From assembly GCA_023078555.1 (NCBI GenBank), contig CM041199.1:5151315-5215314 (forward strand): a stretch of 64,000 bases of DNA, read 5' to 3'. The notes beneath the pieces were generated by a model that ran no database searches, was not told the origin of the DNA, and saw only the letters and a list, made by a program, of their open reading frames with translations. The DNA comes from Ulva prolifera (Eukaryota; Chlorophyta; Ulvophyceae; Ulvales; Ulvaceae). Shown here piece after piece: positions 36,943 through 47,434 of the stretch. A program made the position numbers and the translations under genes. Within the stretch, counting starts at the first letter, position 1. Every line of letters starts with the position of its first letter.

Positions 36943-36950
36943 GCCAGCGC
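36943..36950 (+). repeat. Target site duplication, right copy
   Basis: GCCAGCGC immediately outside the right terminal repeat of the hAT element, identical to the copy at 35739-35746. Confidence 0.85.
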
Positions 36951-37838
36951 CCTGGCAAGCGGGCAAGTACGGAACGCCTGGACCACCTGGCAGCATATCG
37001 CAGGCTATGTTAGAGACGTGACGGCCTCTATACAAACAAATTCTTATCAAGCGTCTTTTGCGACAGGCTTAGCGTGCGCCAATGGTGCTTTGAGGTGGTT
37101 GCGCATGGCTGCAGCAAATTGCGCATCGTTCAATTGCCAGGCAACTGCGTGCACGAGCAAGCTCCATGAAGAACTGGCGAAGCCGAGAGAATGATCAACG
37201 ACTATTCTTGAACACCAGGCCTTTAAAGCCAAGGATATTGCAAATGCTGGCGAAAATGCCAGAATCCCAAGGTCTTCTCAGGCGTGGCCAGACAGCTGCA
37301 TTTGGAACAATGGCGCGTCGTTCGCCAGCGCCTGCTGATTCATAAAGCCAGACTGTACACGTGTTCTGTCTGCGAATGTGGGCATCGACGGTGGGCTCCG
37401 ATTCATATGAGCACATCACGAACCGAGAAGCGCGCAACAAGTGCAGCGGGCATGCATGTTGAAGTGAACGTCCACCTATCTTGCGCGACCACGATGGCAA
37501 GCGCACAAGATTGGTTACGAGTCAGCAGGCCTCAGGATCAGAACAGTTGCAGCATCGTAGAATTTGCAAGCCAGGGAACACTGCAGGGATCCCCGACCAG
37601 GGCTTGCAGTCCTGGATGCAGCTAGATAAGCGAGACAGACGGCATGCCGGGTCATAAACTTGCCATGAGTACATTGTTCCTGCATACTGTCCCCGAGCTC
37701 GCGTACACACCTGGAGCAGCGCTTTACTACTCCGACCGCGAGACCTCCCATCTCGGAGATATCAGTGCATCGTTTGCGCACTCTGTGAAGTACGCTTGCA
37801 AGCTATGGTCATGGATGACTTCGAGTGTATGAACAGCT

Positions 37839-37884
37839 TGGATATGGCTAGCCATATCCATGGCGATGCAGCTGCATCGCCATG
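37839..37884. repeat. Two adjacent perfect palindromes (22 and 26 bp)
   Basis: TGGATATGGCTAGCCATATCCA occupies 37839-37860. It overlaps by two bases a 26-bp perfect palindrome at 37859-37884, centred on GCAGCTGC, with arms beginning CATGGCGATG. Neither has a spacer. Non-coding context. Confidence 0.9.
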
Positions 37885-38246
37885 AGCCATGCCGGAACGC
37901 TGCACAGGCAGCGCTAGCAGTCCGGTCGTGCCTGCATGCCTACCAGCGTCTAGTCCCGTGCCTGGAGGACCCGATGCTGCCAGGTTGAGGCGTGTGTGTT
38001 TGAGCTGCTGCCGTGTGGCTGCATGTGTGGCTGCATGTGTGGCTGTTGATTAGAAGGGGTTCTTTTGCTGTTGTTGTTCTTTTGCTGTGTTTGTCTATAT
38101 AAGTCTGTGTAACAGTCTAGTCTCTCGGTGTCTGCTCCTGCATGCTCGGTATCAGCAGGAACAGATATTACAGATGTAGTATCTATCAGCTGGCCGTGAG
38201 GGAGTGCTAGCAGCGCGTTCACCCGCAGCGTCATCCATGCAACAGC

Positions 38247-38272
38247 AGTCTGCTGCTGATCAGCAGCAGACT
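38247..38272. repeat. 26-bp perfect palindrome
   Basis: Arms AGTCTGCTGCTGA and its complement meet at TGATCA with no spacer, 360 bp beyond the double palindrome. Confidence 0.9.
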
Positions 38273-38749
38273 CTCAAGAACCCTCGAGTCCGACATCGGT
38301 ACGACCCGGTCAGTACACATTCCGGACTCAGAACTCGTCGAGAGCTTCAGGCGTCTGCGACGGATCCATGCATGCCGATTAGGCGTTTCGGCCTAAACGT
38401 CAACTTTGCTGGCAGAGGTGAACTTGCGGGTCACCAGGTCGGCGCGCCACGCATGGTCATGCACTGTGTGCCCTCAAACTCGCTACCGCGATCCGCCACG
38501 ATATCCCAGCCGGGCTCAGCAAGCTGAGCATTGCAAGGGATCTCATCGGCACTGTCCGCAAACGTGTGCAGTGAAAGAAAAGAATCAGTGCATATATAGC
38601 ACGCCGCCCTCCTCCCACCCCCCACACACGTACAATGCAATTTCCTGCCACAGCTTGCAATTGTATATCGATATCATGAATCATGTGACATGATCGATCA
38701 CGTGCACACGGCCGCGATCACGTGCACACGTTGCCGGCAGCGCAGCTGC

Positions 38750-39013
38750 GGCCGGCGAGGGGGGTCTGCACTCGGGCCATGCACACGTCCACCGGGAACG
38801 CGAGCCACTCAGAAATATTTCGAAATCAGCATTTGGGGCGAAAACAGGCCTTTCCCTGGGCACCTTTCTACGTTTCGCTCAGGGACCGCCTGTGTGCATT
38901 CAGTATGTTATTGTGAGTCTATAGACACCGCCCAGGGCCCTGGGCGATGTCTGAGTGGCTCGCGTTCCCGGTGGACGTGTGCATGTCCCGAGTGCAGACC
39001 CCCCTGGCCGGCG
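38750..39013. repeat. Foldback element: 64-bp inverted repeats, 136-bp spacer
   Basis: The left arm (38750-38813) and right arm (38950-39013) are reverse complements with only two mismatches. The shared core includes GTCTGCACTCGGG and ACGTCCACCGGGAACGCGAG. The spacer ends with an 18-bp perfect palindrome CGCCCAGGGCCCTGGGCG (38929-38946). No clear target duplication was found outside the arms. It could be a foldback/MITE or a long hairpin RNA locus. Confidence 0.85.
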
Positions 39014-40758
39014 CCGGCCATGCGCTCTCCAGAGTCTCCACGGTGCCGTGCGCACCGTTGGACTTGCGGCCGGAGACCACCTCCCCATGGCATCATTCAT
39101 CTACATGGCTGCGCCCATGGCCCGGGGGCGTGAGCCCAGCAGGATGCTGGCGCGCCGTGGCCAGAGTCCGAGATGAGCTAGTTTACGTCGTAAGTTACGT
39201 CGTAAGTTACGACTAGTAGCCTTGCGATGCGAGTGCGAGGATCCCATTTGCAGCGCAAGCATACATGTGCAGGAGAAACTGGGGGACATCATATATACAT
39301 ATATATGATGCATGTTTATGCCGCCAGGTGACGCTTTGTGCATAGGGGTTGTGTCGGTTAACAATTGTGAACCCCTGTGCTGGTACCTATTGCGGCCGAG
39401 CGGCCCGGGAGGACGGGAGTGCTGCGGAAACGCGGGACAGCAGAAACAAGCAGAAACGCAATGCTTATCGCTTGCATGACCCTGATGCATATAGCTTTGT
39501 GCCGTTGTCGCATGAGACGCATGGTCGCTTGGGACAGCGAGCTATGGATCACTTGAATCGGCTGGCGGCCTCCGGAGGTTGTGTCTCGGTGTGGTAAGGT
39601 TAACTGTGCTTTGTTTGTGACGAATGCTCTGCGCCGGTTGAGTGTGGCGTTGCGCAAGGGGAATGCTCTTGTGCTCTGTGCAGGGCTTCAATCTTGGGCT
39701 GGCATCACCGGCAGGGCTGTGGTACGTGCTCGTATCCGGTCTAGTGCCATGAATGCGTGAGTGGATTTGCGGATGGATTCCTAGGAACGGCCCGGTACCC
39801 GGCCTCTCTGCTTTGTGACTACATGTCCATCTGATCCATTAATATTGAATTAGCTCCGGGCGGTGAACTGTGTTGACACTGCATCAGGAAGGTGGCAAGG
39901 GTGTGCATGGGTGTGGCGCATTGTGGATCTAGCTTTTCATATCGACTTGACCCAGTGATCTGGCCACTATATGTAGCCGGGTGTACCGTTGGGTTGTCAC
40001 ACTATCCATGTCCGCTGAAGGACACAGCGAAGAACAACCAAAATCACTTTACTGTATGCAAGCACAAACGTGGCCGACTGAGCCGCAGTGCTTGGCTGCG
40101 CCAACACTGCAGAACATGCGTGTTTTGGGTAGCGTCCATGTGATCAGGCTTGCAATGTTTGACCTCTCTCTTGGCATCTGCATTTATACATGTCCTGTGC
40201 AGCAGCCAGTCATTTGTGAAAGCCACAGGATTCAGGCAGGTGAGCCGTCTCGGCAGATCGGAGGGATGGTCATATGTTCCATTGACGACGGAAGGCCTGT
40301 AGGATGCTGCACTGCGGACGTTGCCCTTCTCGGTTATAGCTGACGATGCCAACTGTGGCTAGCGGTAGCGACGTTGCACCAGGCAGCACAGTAACGGAAA
40401 GACGCGTAGCGCTGCAGTGTGCTCCCCTTGCAGTATGCAGCGATAGCTACGAATGCGATGATCTGCGTACACAATGCTATTGCATCAGTCCCGCCTGCTT
40501 CGACATCCGAGACCATGCTTCTCACCTGTACAGATTACCGAGGCGTCTAGCAGCAGTACCGTGGGATAGTCGCCGCGCATACGATGCCAAGAGGCGCTGT
40601 ATCGGGGCAGCTCCTGTGCTATTTCTGCCGGACGCGCAGGTGAGTTGGTACCGATGTGGTCCTTGCCCTCGTTGCGCCTGGCTTGGCATCATACCAGGCG
40701 CAGCTGGCAAGGCTCAGCTCCTTTGCAGACACTCCGGTGATGAGACTGACGCTTAGGT

Positions 40759-42240
40759 ATGTGCAGCTGGAATCATGCAGCCCGTCCACTTCATACCTTC
40801 GCTTCCAAGACAGTTGCGCCCGTGAGGCGCTGGACGTGGGGCACAGATCATGCCGATCACAAAGACAACAGCAAACAGGAGAGCCTCAAATTTTCAACCT
40901 TTGTGTCTCCTTCGATGCCGCCGAAAGAGCGTGGACCGTCCAGCCCAAGCTCAAGTAGCGGCATCCATGCGCATTCAAAAACAAAGCCTGACGAGCCTGA
41001 TGAGCGAACTCAGAGTTCAGGCGAGAAATCCACTATGGATGACATATTATCGCAAAGCGCTCACCGAGCGGCTATAGAAGCGCAGAAACGGCAGGAACAG
41101 GTAGATGCATTCAGCCGAGCTCCTACGGAAGAAGCTGAAAAAGCTCGCGATCGAATTGAATGGCTCCTCGGGAGAAGATCATACACACGCAAGCGTCTTG
41201 AGGACAAGCTGCTGTTCAAGGGCTTCAGCTCAGAAGCTGTGGACTGGGCGCTCGACTGTGTCGAAGTGTGTCCCGGTCTCTGCCTTATCAGTATCAAATA
41301 CCTTCTCACGCTTGCGAAGAATCGTGCCATGCCCTGATGATCTGGCCTAGACGACCAAAGTGTGTTTTTCATCGACAGCCCTGGAAAATGCGATGCTTCC
41401 AAGATCATATCTGAGCTCCCTTAAGTGCCGATCCTTACCGATCATTTTACCAGCAGCAACAGGCTAAGCAGCTCTTTTGATGATCATTCCCCCACCGATT
41501 CACACAGCACTGTCCAAACTCCTGTCACACATAGCAACCCCTGCGATCATCTCCACCACCTCGTGCATCCCGCAGGCATGGGGCAAGCTCTCGGACGAGA
41601 CGTATGCACGGGACTACGCCCGGGAGCGCTGGCGGGTGCAGCGGTGGGCGCCAAAACGCATCTCGTACGAGCTGCGCAAGCGGGGCGTCAGCAGAGACGT
41701 CATCGAGCGGGTGCTCCTCTGGCTGCGGACGGTGCGCCCTCTCATGCATGCGCAGCGCGCCGATGCGAGTGCCACCTGAAAGACCCCCGGGCCAGCATCG
41801 GCTGGACTGTGCGCTTCCCACGGTGCCTCACAGGCTCCCCCATCTCTGCGCTGTGTGTACATGTCTGCTCAACCAGGCAGGCCTGAACCTGCCTGACGCA
41901 AACAGCGCTGAGCTCGCACGGTGGATCAATGAAGGTCGATCCATTGAAATGCAATGGGCAGCTCCTCCCCCCCTGACATGTAGACGCGACGCTGTGGGGG
42001 CCACTGCAGGAGGGGCAAGTGCAGAGGCGGTACGATGGCAGCTTCAGCGAGGCCCCCGATGAGGCGGAGGCGGAGGGCATCATGCGTGCGCAGCTGGTGG
42101 AGGAGGCGCACATGCGGCTGCGGCAGATGGGGCCGCTGCCGCCGGAGAAGCAGCGGCAGCGCATCTCGGGCTGGCTCGCGCGCGGGGGGCACGACTGGGA
42201 CACGGCGGCCGCGGTGCTGGAGGAGATTGGCATCAGGTGA
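40759..42240 (+). CDS. RECX: RecX-family regulatory protein (probably organelle-targeted)
   Basis: Exons 40759-41265, 41576-41731 and 42025-42240 give 292 residues. RecX proteins bind RecA filaments and limit or tune recombination. The diagnostic part is three helical repeats. The first is RIEWLLGRRSYTRKRLEDKL, then LFKGFSSEAVDWALDCVE. The second is LSDETYARDYARERWRVQRW, then APKRISYELRKRGVSRDVIERVL. The third is QRISGWLARGGHDWDTAAAV near the C-terminus. RecX is mainly bacterial, but plants and algae carry organellar copies. Here the N-terminus from the first ATG (MCSWNHAARPLHTFASK) is rich in Arg, Ala, Ser and Thr, like a transit peptide, followed by a charged Ser/Lys-rich linker. The later ATG at 40918 would remove the presequence. 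The junction between exons 2 and 3 is in phase but less conserved, so a missed small exon is possible. Confidence 0.72.
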
Positions 42241-44098
42241 CATCGGGATGGCGGCGCCTGAGCGGAGCATACGGCAACACCCCCCCACCTCCCCCCCCAT
42301 CAGCGCAGCACACGGCAATCCCCGTTTCCCACCTCCTACATCATCAGTGCAGCCCACAGCAACCCTCCCCCACCTCCTCAGCGCAGCACATGGCAACCCC
42401 CGACTCTGACCTCGTCAGTGCAGCACACGGCAAACCCCGCCTTCCCTTCACCAGCGCAGCACACGGCGTCCCCCGCACCGCCATCAGGGCCTCACGCAGC
42501 TCCGCAGCGCAGCACAAAGCGCCAGAGCGCAGCACACACCTCCCCTCACCGCAGCACACACTCTCGCTGCGCAGCACACAGCCCCTCAGTGCAGGGGATG
42601 GCTCCTCGGTGCAGCATGCATGTCCTGAGGGGCCGCGGTTGTGGCACAGCCCAATGCCGTGGCGTTTGCAATGGCCGTGAGTCCCACACACTGATGAGAC
42701 GGGACGCGGCCGGTGTGCTGCCAGGCCCGTAGTTCACAGGGGTACTTTTCTTGGTGCCATACCCTCGTCCGCTCTGACAGCACCTCCATCTCCAGGCTGC
42801 TCCCCGTGTTGCGGAGCCGGGTCGCTTCGCTGAGAGGTATTGCAGCTGCAGTAAGTCAGGCTGGGAGGTGTTGGTACATGAGATTCAAGTCTCGTTTTGA
42901 ACGAACGATTTGAGTGAATGTACACTGCAACTTCTAGTGTAGCTGTTGGAGAGCTCTGTGAGCCTCGTACTGTGAACTAGGCTGCGCTCGCGCCTTGACA
43001 GAGCACGATTGGTGGCTAAATTTCTGGCCGAGGATCTCTTGGGATGGTGCAGCACATGTCTACGCATGTGCTGCTTGCAAAAATAATCTTTGTTTGATAC
43101 ACTGCGTCTGTTTGCCTACTGGTTTATCAGGTAACACAATAGCTTGCAAGGGTGTGCGGATTCGTTGCAGCCTCGGTTGTGCACACTTCAGGCCATGACT
43201 TCCATGGGATATGGTCTTGCGCAATTATGCGTCGCTATTTTTGAGTGTTGGCAGCACTGCAGGTACCGGTGCGATGCACGAGGCTGTGCTGACGCATTCA
43301 GGTCTGACCAATGTAAGCAGTAATCAGCACTGAGTGGAGTCGTCCTGAATTCGAAGGTCCGGGTAATATCATCGCTTCTTGAAGCGTTGTTCGTCTCTTG
43401 CCAGCTGTTGCGTACCGCCATGGAGCAACAAGCTGGTGTCTGTGGTGCACTTGCACAGACTGGGACAGGCTTGGGGGGCAGGCAGGTCAGTCTGTAGGTA
43501 GTTCCCATCGACAGATGCTGGTTCAATCTGTGGAAGACACTCCTGCGTGCAGGTCTGCTTCGAAACTGGATCGGTCGACAATTGCACTGCAGATCCGGGG
43601 TGGCGGAGGGCTTGACAGCACTCCGACGAACCACAGCACGCAGCTGTGTGACTAGGGGATCCGGACGTGCCCCCGTGAATTTGCTATGTTAAAAGAGAAG
43701 CATGAGCATGGAAACATGCCTGAGCGGGTAATGCGTGATTTCGGCATGCGACATTCGACAGTGGCGAATCCCTGGACCTGCGCCACGCAAGCACTTTTCT
43801 ATAACAGAGGCTGTACTTCACCCATAGCTGGTTGGAATTGTGTCTTGTTGTGTGAGGTGTATTCACAGCACAAGTGAAGCCTTGAGCCTGAAGAAGCGCA
43901 CTGCGTCTTTGCACGTCTACCGCCTGCAGGTCTGATCGGAACAGTCAAGCTCAGTGAACGATCACAGGTATAACTCCTTCCGAGAACTGCTCACTTCGCG
44001 AATGTGCACTTTAGAGTTTGGCCTGCATGTTCATCGGTCACACCGACGCGGTGGTTCACAGCCAGGCCCAACTGCAGCTGCGAAAACTACAAGTCAAG
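42241..44098. other. Intergenic region with degenerate GCAGCACA-type tandem repeats
   Basis: From about 42296 to 42570 the sequence is a run of imperfect 30-40 bp units, each carrying GCAGCACACGGCAA-like cores. The rest (42600-44098) shows no conserved coding segment. Confidence 0.5.
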
Positions 44099-45712
44099 AT
44101 GACGTCAACACACTATGATGATTTGAAGCGAGCGGTTGTGTCCTGTCTAGAGAGCCGTGGGGTGCGACACAATTGCCCGAGGCTGTGAATATGTTTGTGC
44201 TTGACTATGGCACCGGTTCGGACAGGAAGCACGCCGACGGAGCTGCTCTGTATATAAACAAATTTGATCAAGATGGCTACACGCGTGGTGTCTCAAAGTC
44301 TACGCCAGTGCATCAGGGCATCTGGCCATTCAAACAACCGAATGCCTGTCACCGCACACCAGGTATCCGGCGGGTAGGAATCGCGTCTTCTATTCAGGTA
44401 CTTGCCAAGATGCGCGCGGAGCTGACGTTTTCTGTCTTCGAATCAGTGGATGCAGCAGAAAGTGTTTCTGTAAATCCGAAGAGGGATGCCTTCATTGCCA
44501 CCGGTATGGCCATGTCCTTTATCTGTGTAGCCTTTGCTGCAACGAAAGCAATGTCGCTGTGAAGATGGTTGAGTACCCCTGCATCTTTGTCAACCACTGC
44601 AACGTTTTGATCTGCTGACCGGAAATGCAGAGGACGGGACTGTTGCTTTGTCCCTATTCCATGATCTGATCACCCAGCTGGGTCTGGTGTGTACCAGCCG
44701 CTTGTTTGAGAAGGAAGCAAGATTCAGCCAGCCCATGACACGTGAGCAGCTTTCCTCCAAGCTGGGGTTGCCATCCACACCCACAGAAGCACCACTGATT
44801 TTGTCACTTATCTCTGGAGCTGTGGACGCTTCACCACGTAGCAGCATGCGCGAAGAAGCATCACTTGCCAGTGCTCCCATCAAGCACGAATTGATGTCTC
44901 CAGCAATCAGGTCTACAGAAATCAAAGAAGCCCAAGGTATCTCTGACTCTTTCGATGAGGTCGACAACAGCACACCAACCCGCATCCCCTCATTTGTTGG
45001 CCCATCTCTGGATTCAGGCAGATTTCAGTTGCCCGCCCAGGCCCTATCACCTGATGAAGCTTCAGCACCATACGCGTTGCCTAGTGACTCCGCAGAGTCA
45101 ATGGATAGCGGGGGAGCGAGAATATTGGAAGACACGGAACCCCGTGCACAGAGACAGCACCAGACCAACAGCTTTGAACGCATGGACACATCAGGAGCGT
45201 TGTCTACCTGTCATAGCAAAGAGGCAGTGCACCTGGATGATTCAGACTGTCAGGAGGAGCCCCCACCAGATGTCGACTGTCAGGAGGACCCCCCACCAGA
45301 TATCGACTGTCAGGAAGACCCTCCACCAGAAATGGTGCTGAAATCTGCGCTGAAGCCTGTGCCAGCTGTACTTGCACCAATCCCACGAAAGAACTTGCCA
45401 CCACTTGGGCCGGTGCATGTCAGCCATGTCAATGGTCCAGTTGCTCTAAACAGCCCTGCAGAGGTGCCTCGCCAAGACTGGCTGGCCAAGACGGCACCTT
45501 CCGTACGTGATGCAAGGATGGAAGGGCATGCGCAGGACCTGTTGGCGATACTTGGCAGTCCTCGTGCAAGTGAAGATGATGAGCTGCCGGGATTGCAGAG
45601 GCTGGAGGAGGATTCAGATCTCTTTTCTGACAACGGCGATATGGATGGTGCTATGGGGTTGCTGCCTGGCAGCTCCAGTGAGTCTGGGGGGGAGCCGGAG
45701 TTTGGTTTTTGA
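44099..45712 (+). CDS. FOP/CEP43 (FGFR1OP)-like centrosomal protein, related to plant TONNEAU1
   Basis: Exons 44099-44161, 44398-44503 and 44631-45712 give 416 residues, close to the roughly 400 of animal FOP. FOP proteins dimerise through an N-terminal LisH-containing domain and act at centrioles, basal bodies or, as TON1 in plants, the cortical microtubule array. Exon 1 reads MTSTHYDDLKRAVVSCLESRG. Exon 2 continues VLAKMRAELTFSVFESVD, the LisH-like helices, and exon 3 starts EDGTVALSLFHDLITQLGL followed by CTSRLFEKEARF, the conserved Leu-rich helix and strand of the FOP dimer. The remainder is acidic and Ser/Pro-rich with three 10-residue repeats of DCQEDPPPD type (45245-45334). It ends in acidic motifs (SDLFSDNGDMDG). 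All three joins are in phase; the first ATG opens the FOP homology directly. The assignment rests on motif order rather than high identity. Confidence 0.72.
45245..45334 (+). repeat. 30-bp coding tandem repeat, 3 copies
   Basis: Three in-frame copies of a 30-bp unit starting GACTGTCAGGAGGA encode DCQE(E/D)PPPD(V/I) in the low-complexity tail of the FOP-like protein. Copy number may vary between strains without shifting the frame. Confidence 0.85.
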
Positions 45713-47434
45713 AATAGCTGCGCATTCACCACGCTAAGCATGGACATGGAGGGCCTGAGGAAAGGATCTGCGGCGTGCGCGGGGCGACCGCTCAGGAAGC
45801 TTCAAACCGGCATGGACTCGCTCGAGTATGGTTTGCTCGATGCTCCACATGATTCTAGTCAAGTTTTGCCCGAGGCCTGCGAGGTTCAAATTGTGCTGTT
45901 CTACAGTCGACTTCCACTTCGGCGTCGGTGTCGTGTAGGTGTCATGTAGCAATCTGTGTGTAAACTCACCGCGGTGCACTGTTCTTACCTGATACCTGTT
46001 CAGCGCAACTGCACGTTCGGAGGCGTTTGAGTTCTTCGAACGACCGATGGTATTGCACCGATACAACATAGACATAATCGGGCTTGCCGCTTGAACTCAT
46101 CTGTGTCGCAACCAATTGATTGTCAGAGGTGCAAGTGCAGCTGTAGAGGTGCAAGGCGGGCTGTTTGCAGCCGCAGCAACACCTGTTGTACAGGTGCGAC
46201 TTCAACACGCCCAGCGACGGCGGGCTCGCAGCTGCACTTTCCATCATCTCTAGTCACGCTGTTAAGTTTTTCGACTGTTTTGTAATGGCGACATCATCCT
46301 GGGATGCAACTGTTCACGCTGGATGAGGCCGGTGCTTCCAACTGCGTCAAGGCAATGCATTGCTGGGGCCAGTACGCCTGTGCGCAAGCATGCTCGCATA
46401 TTATAAGCGGGCTGCAGGGCCCTCAGCCGTGTAGCAGTGTCAAAATTGCGAGGCCACCTGGTTGCTTACGCTCCACTGGCTGCAAGGGCACTGTCGTCCG
46501 CGATTGTTGGTTGCGTCTCTGCAGATTGCAGATGACGCTGTGACATGTTGCCTGCGTCGTTTGACATATTGCCTGCATAGCTGTTGCTTTTGCACGACCA
46601 CAGCCGCACAGCACATGTAGGGCTGAATCCAATTCCTAGGTAGATTGTATCACCACGGCTCCGATCGTCTTCCCCAGGAGGCTGGCGGGCTGCGAACAGC
46701 TCATCGGTTGGGCATGGATCAAGCCACTGCCTGACACTGCTCAAGCATGACCATCAGCAACCTGAAGGTCTGCCGTGGAAGCAGTTGATCACGATTACTG
46801 CCGTCAAGGGGCTAGCGCTGCCAGTTTCGCTACCATTGCCGTCCGAGGTCGGTAGAATATTGTCGAGGTGGTGGTGCGTGGCGTAAGTGCGACTGCGTGC
46901 GTGGAACAACCAGCAGCATTCCGCTAAGGAGCCACGTCCGACCAAAGCCACTCCCAATGTACACCTCATCAACTTGACGGGACCATGTATCATGCTCTCC
47001 CCCTGTTTCTCTGCAACGGCTCTGTATCATACATGTTAAAGTGCTGGCAACTAGACCAAGCTTGGTCTACTCGTACTCTTTCCTTTAACATCCTGTTGTA
47101 ATTTCGTCTACTCAACAGAGTGGCAGCAACAGCCAGCGCCTTGCATTCTGGCCACCCAGCCGAACCGCTGGCGGGCAGTCGCGCACACGTCCTACGGGAG
47201 CAGCTATGCCGACCCAGGGTCCCGGAGACCTGCCCTCCTCCCCCCCCGCCCCCCTGCCAAGGGGGGCACCCTACACCGAACCTCCTCTGCTGTGTACATG
47301 TACGCATACCATCGCAGATCATGATGTGCGTCTTCTCCTCCAGGACCCAGAAACGTTTGCTGCTGCAGGCACAGGCAACACGTGCGCGGCGGCGCTCCGG
47401 GCGGTCATGAGCAGCGCAGCGAGCACTTAGACGG
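45713..47434. other. Intergenic region, no gene recognised
   Basis: Several open frames exist on both strands but none shows a recognisable family motif. A Pro/Cys-rich stretch at about 47110-47430 is open in more than one frame and could contain an upstream exon of the next gene. Confidence 0.4.

Larger units (their letters stand above)
34274..40758. other. Gene-poor island rich in inverted repeats and a transposon
   Basis: This 6.5 kb separates the divergent receptor-like gene (-) and RecX gene (+), so its two ends should hold their promoters. It contains a complete hAT-type insertion (35747-36942), two adjacent perfect palindromes (37839-37884), a further 26-bp palindrome (38247-38272) and a foldback with 64-bp arms (38750-39013). 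Base composition is less GC-rich than the genes. No intact gene was recognised. Confidence 0.6.
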
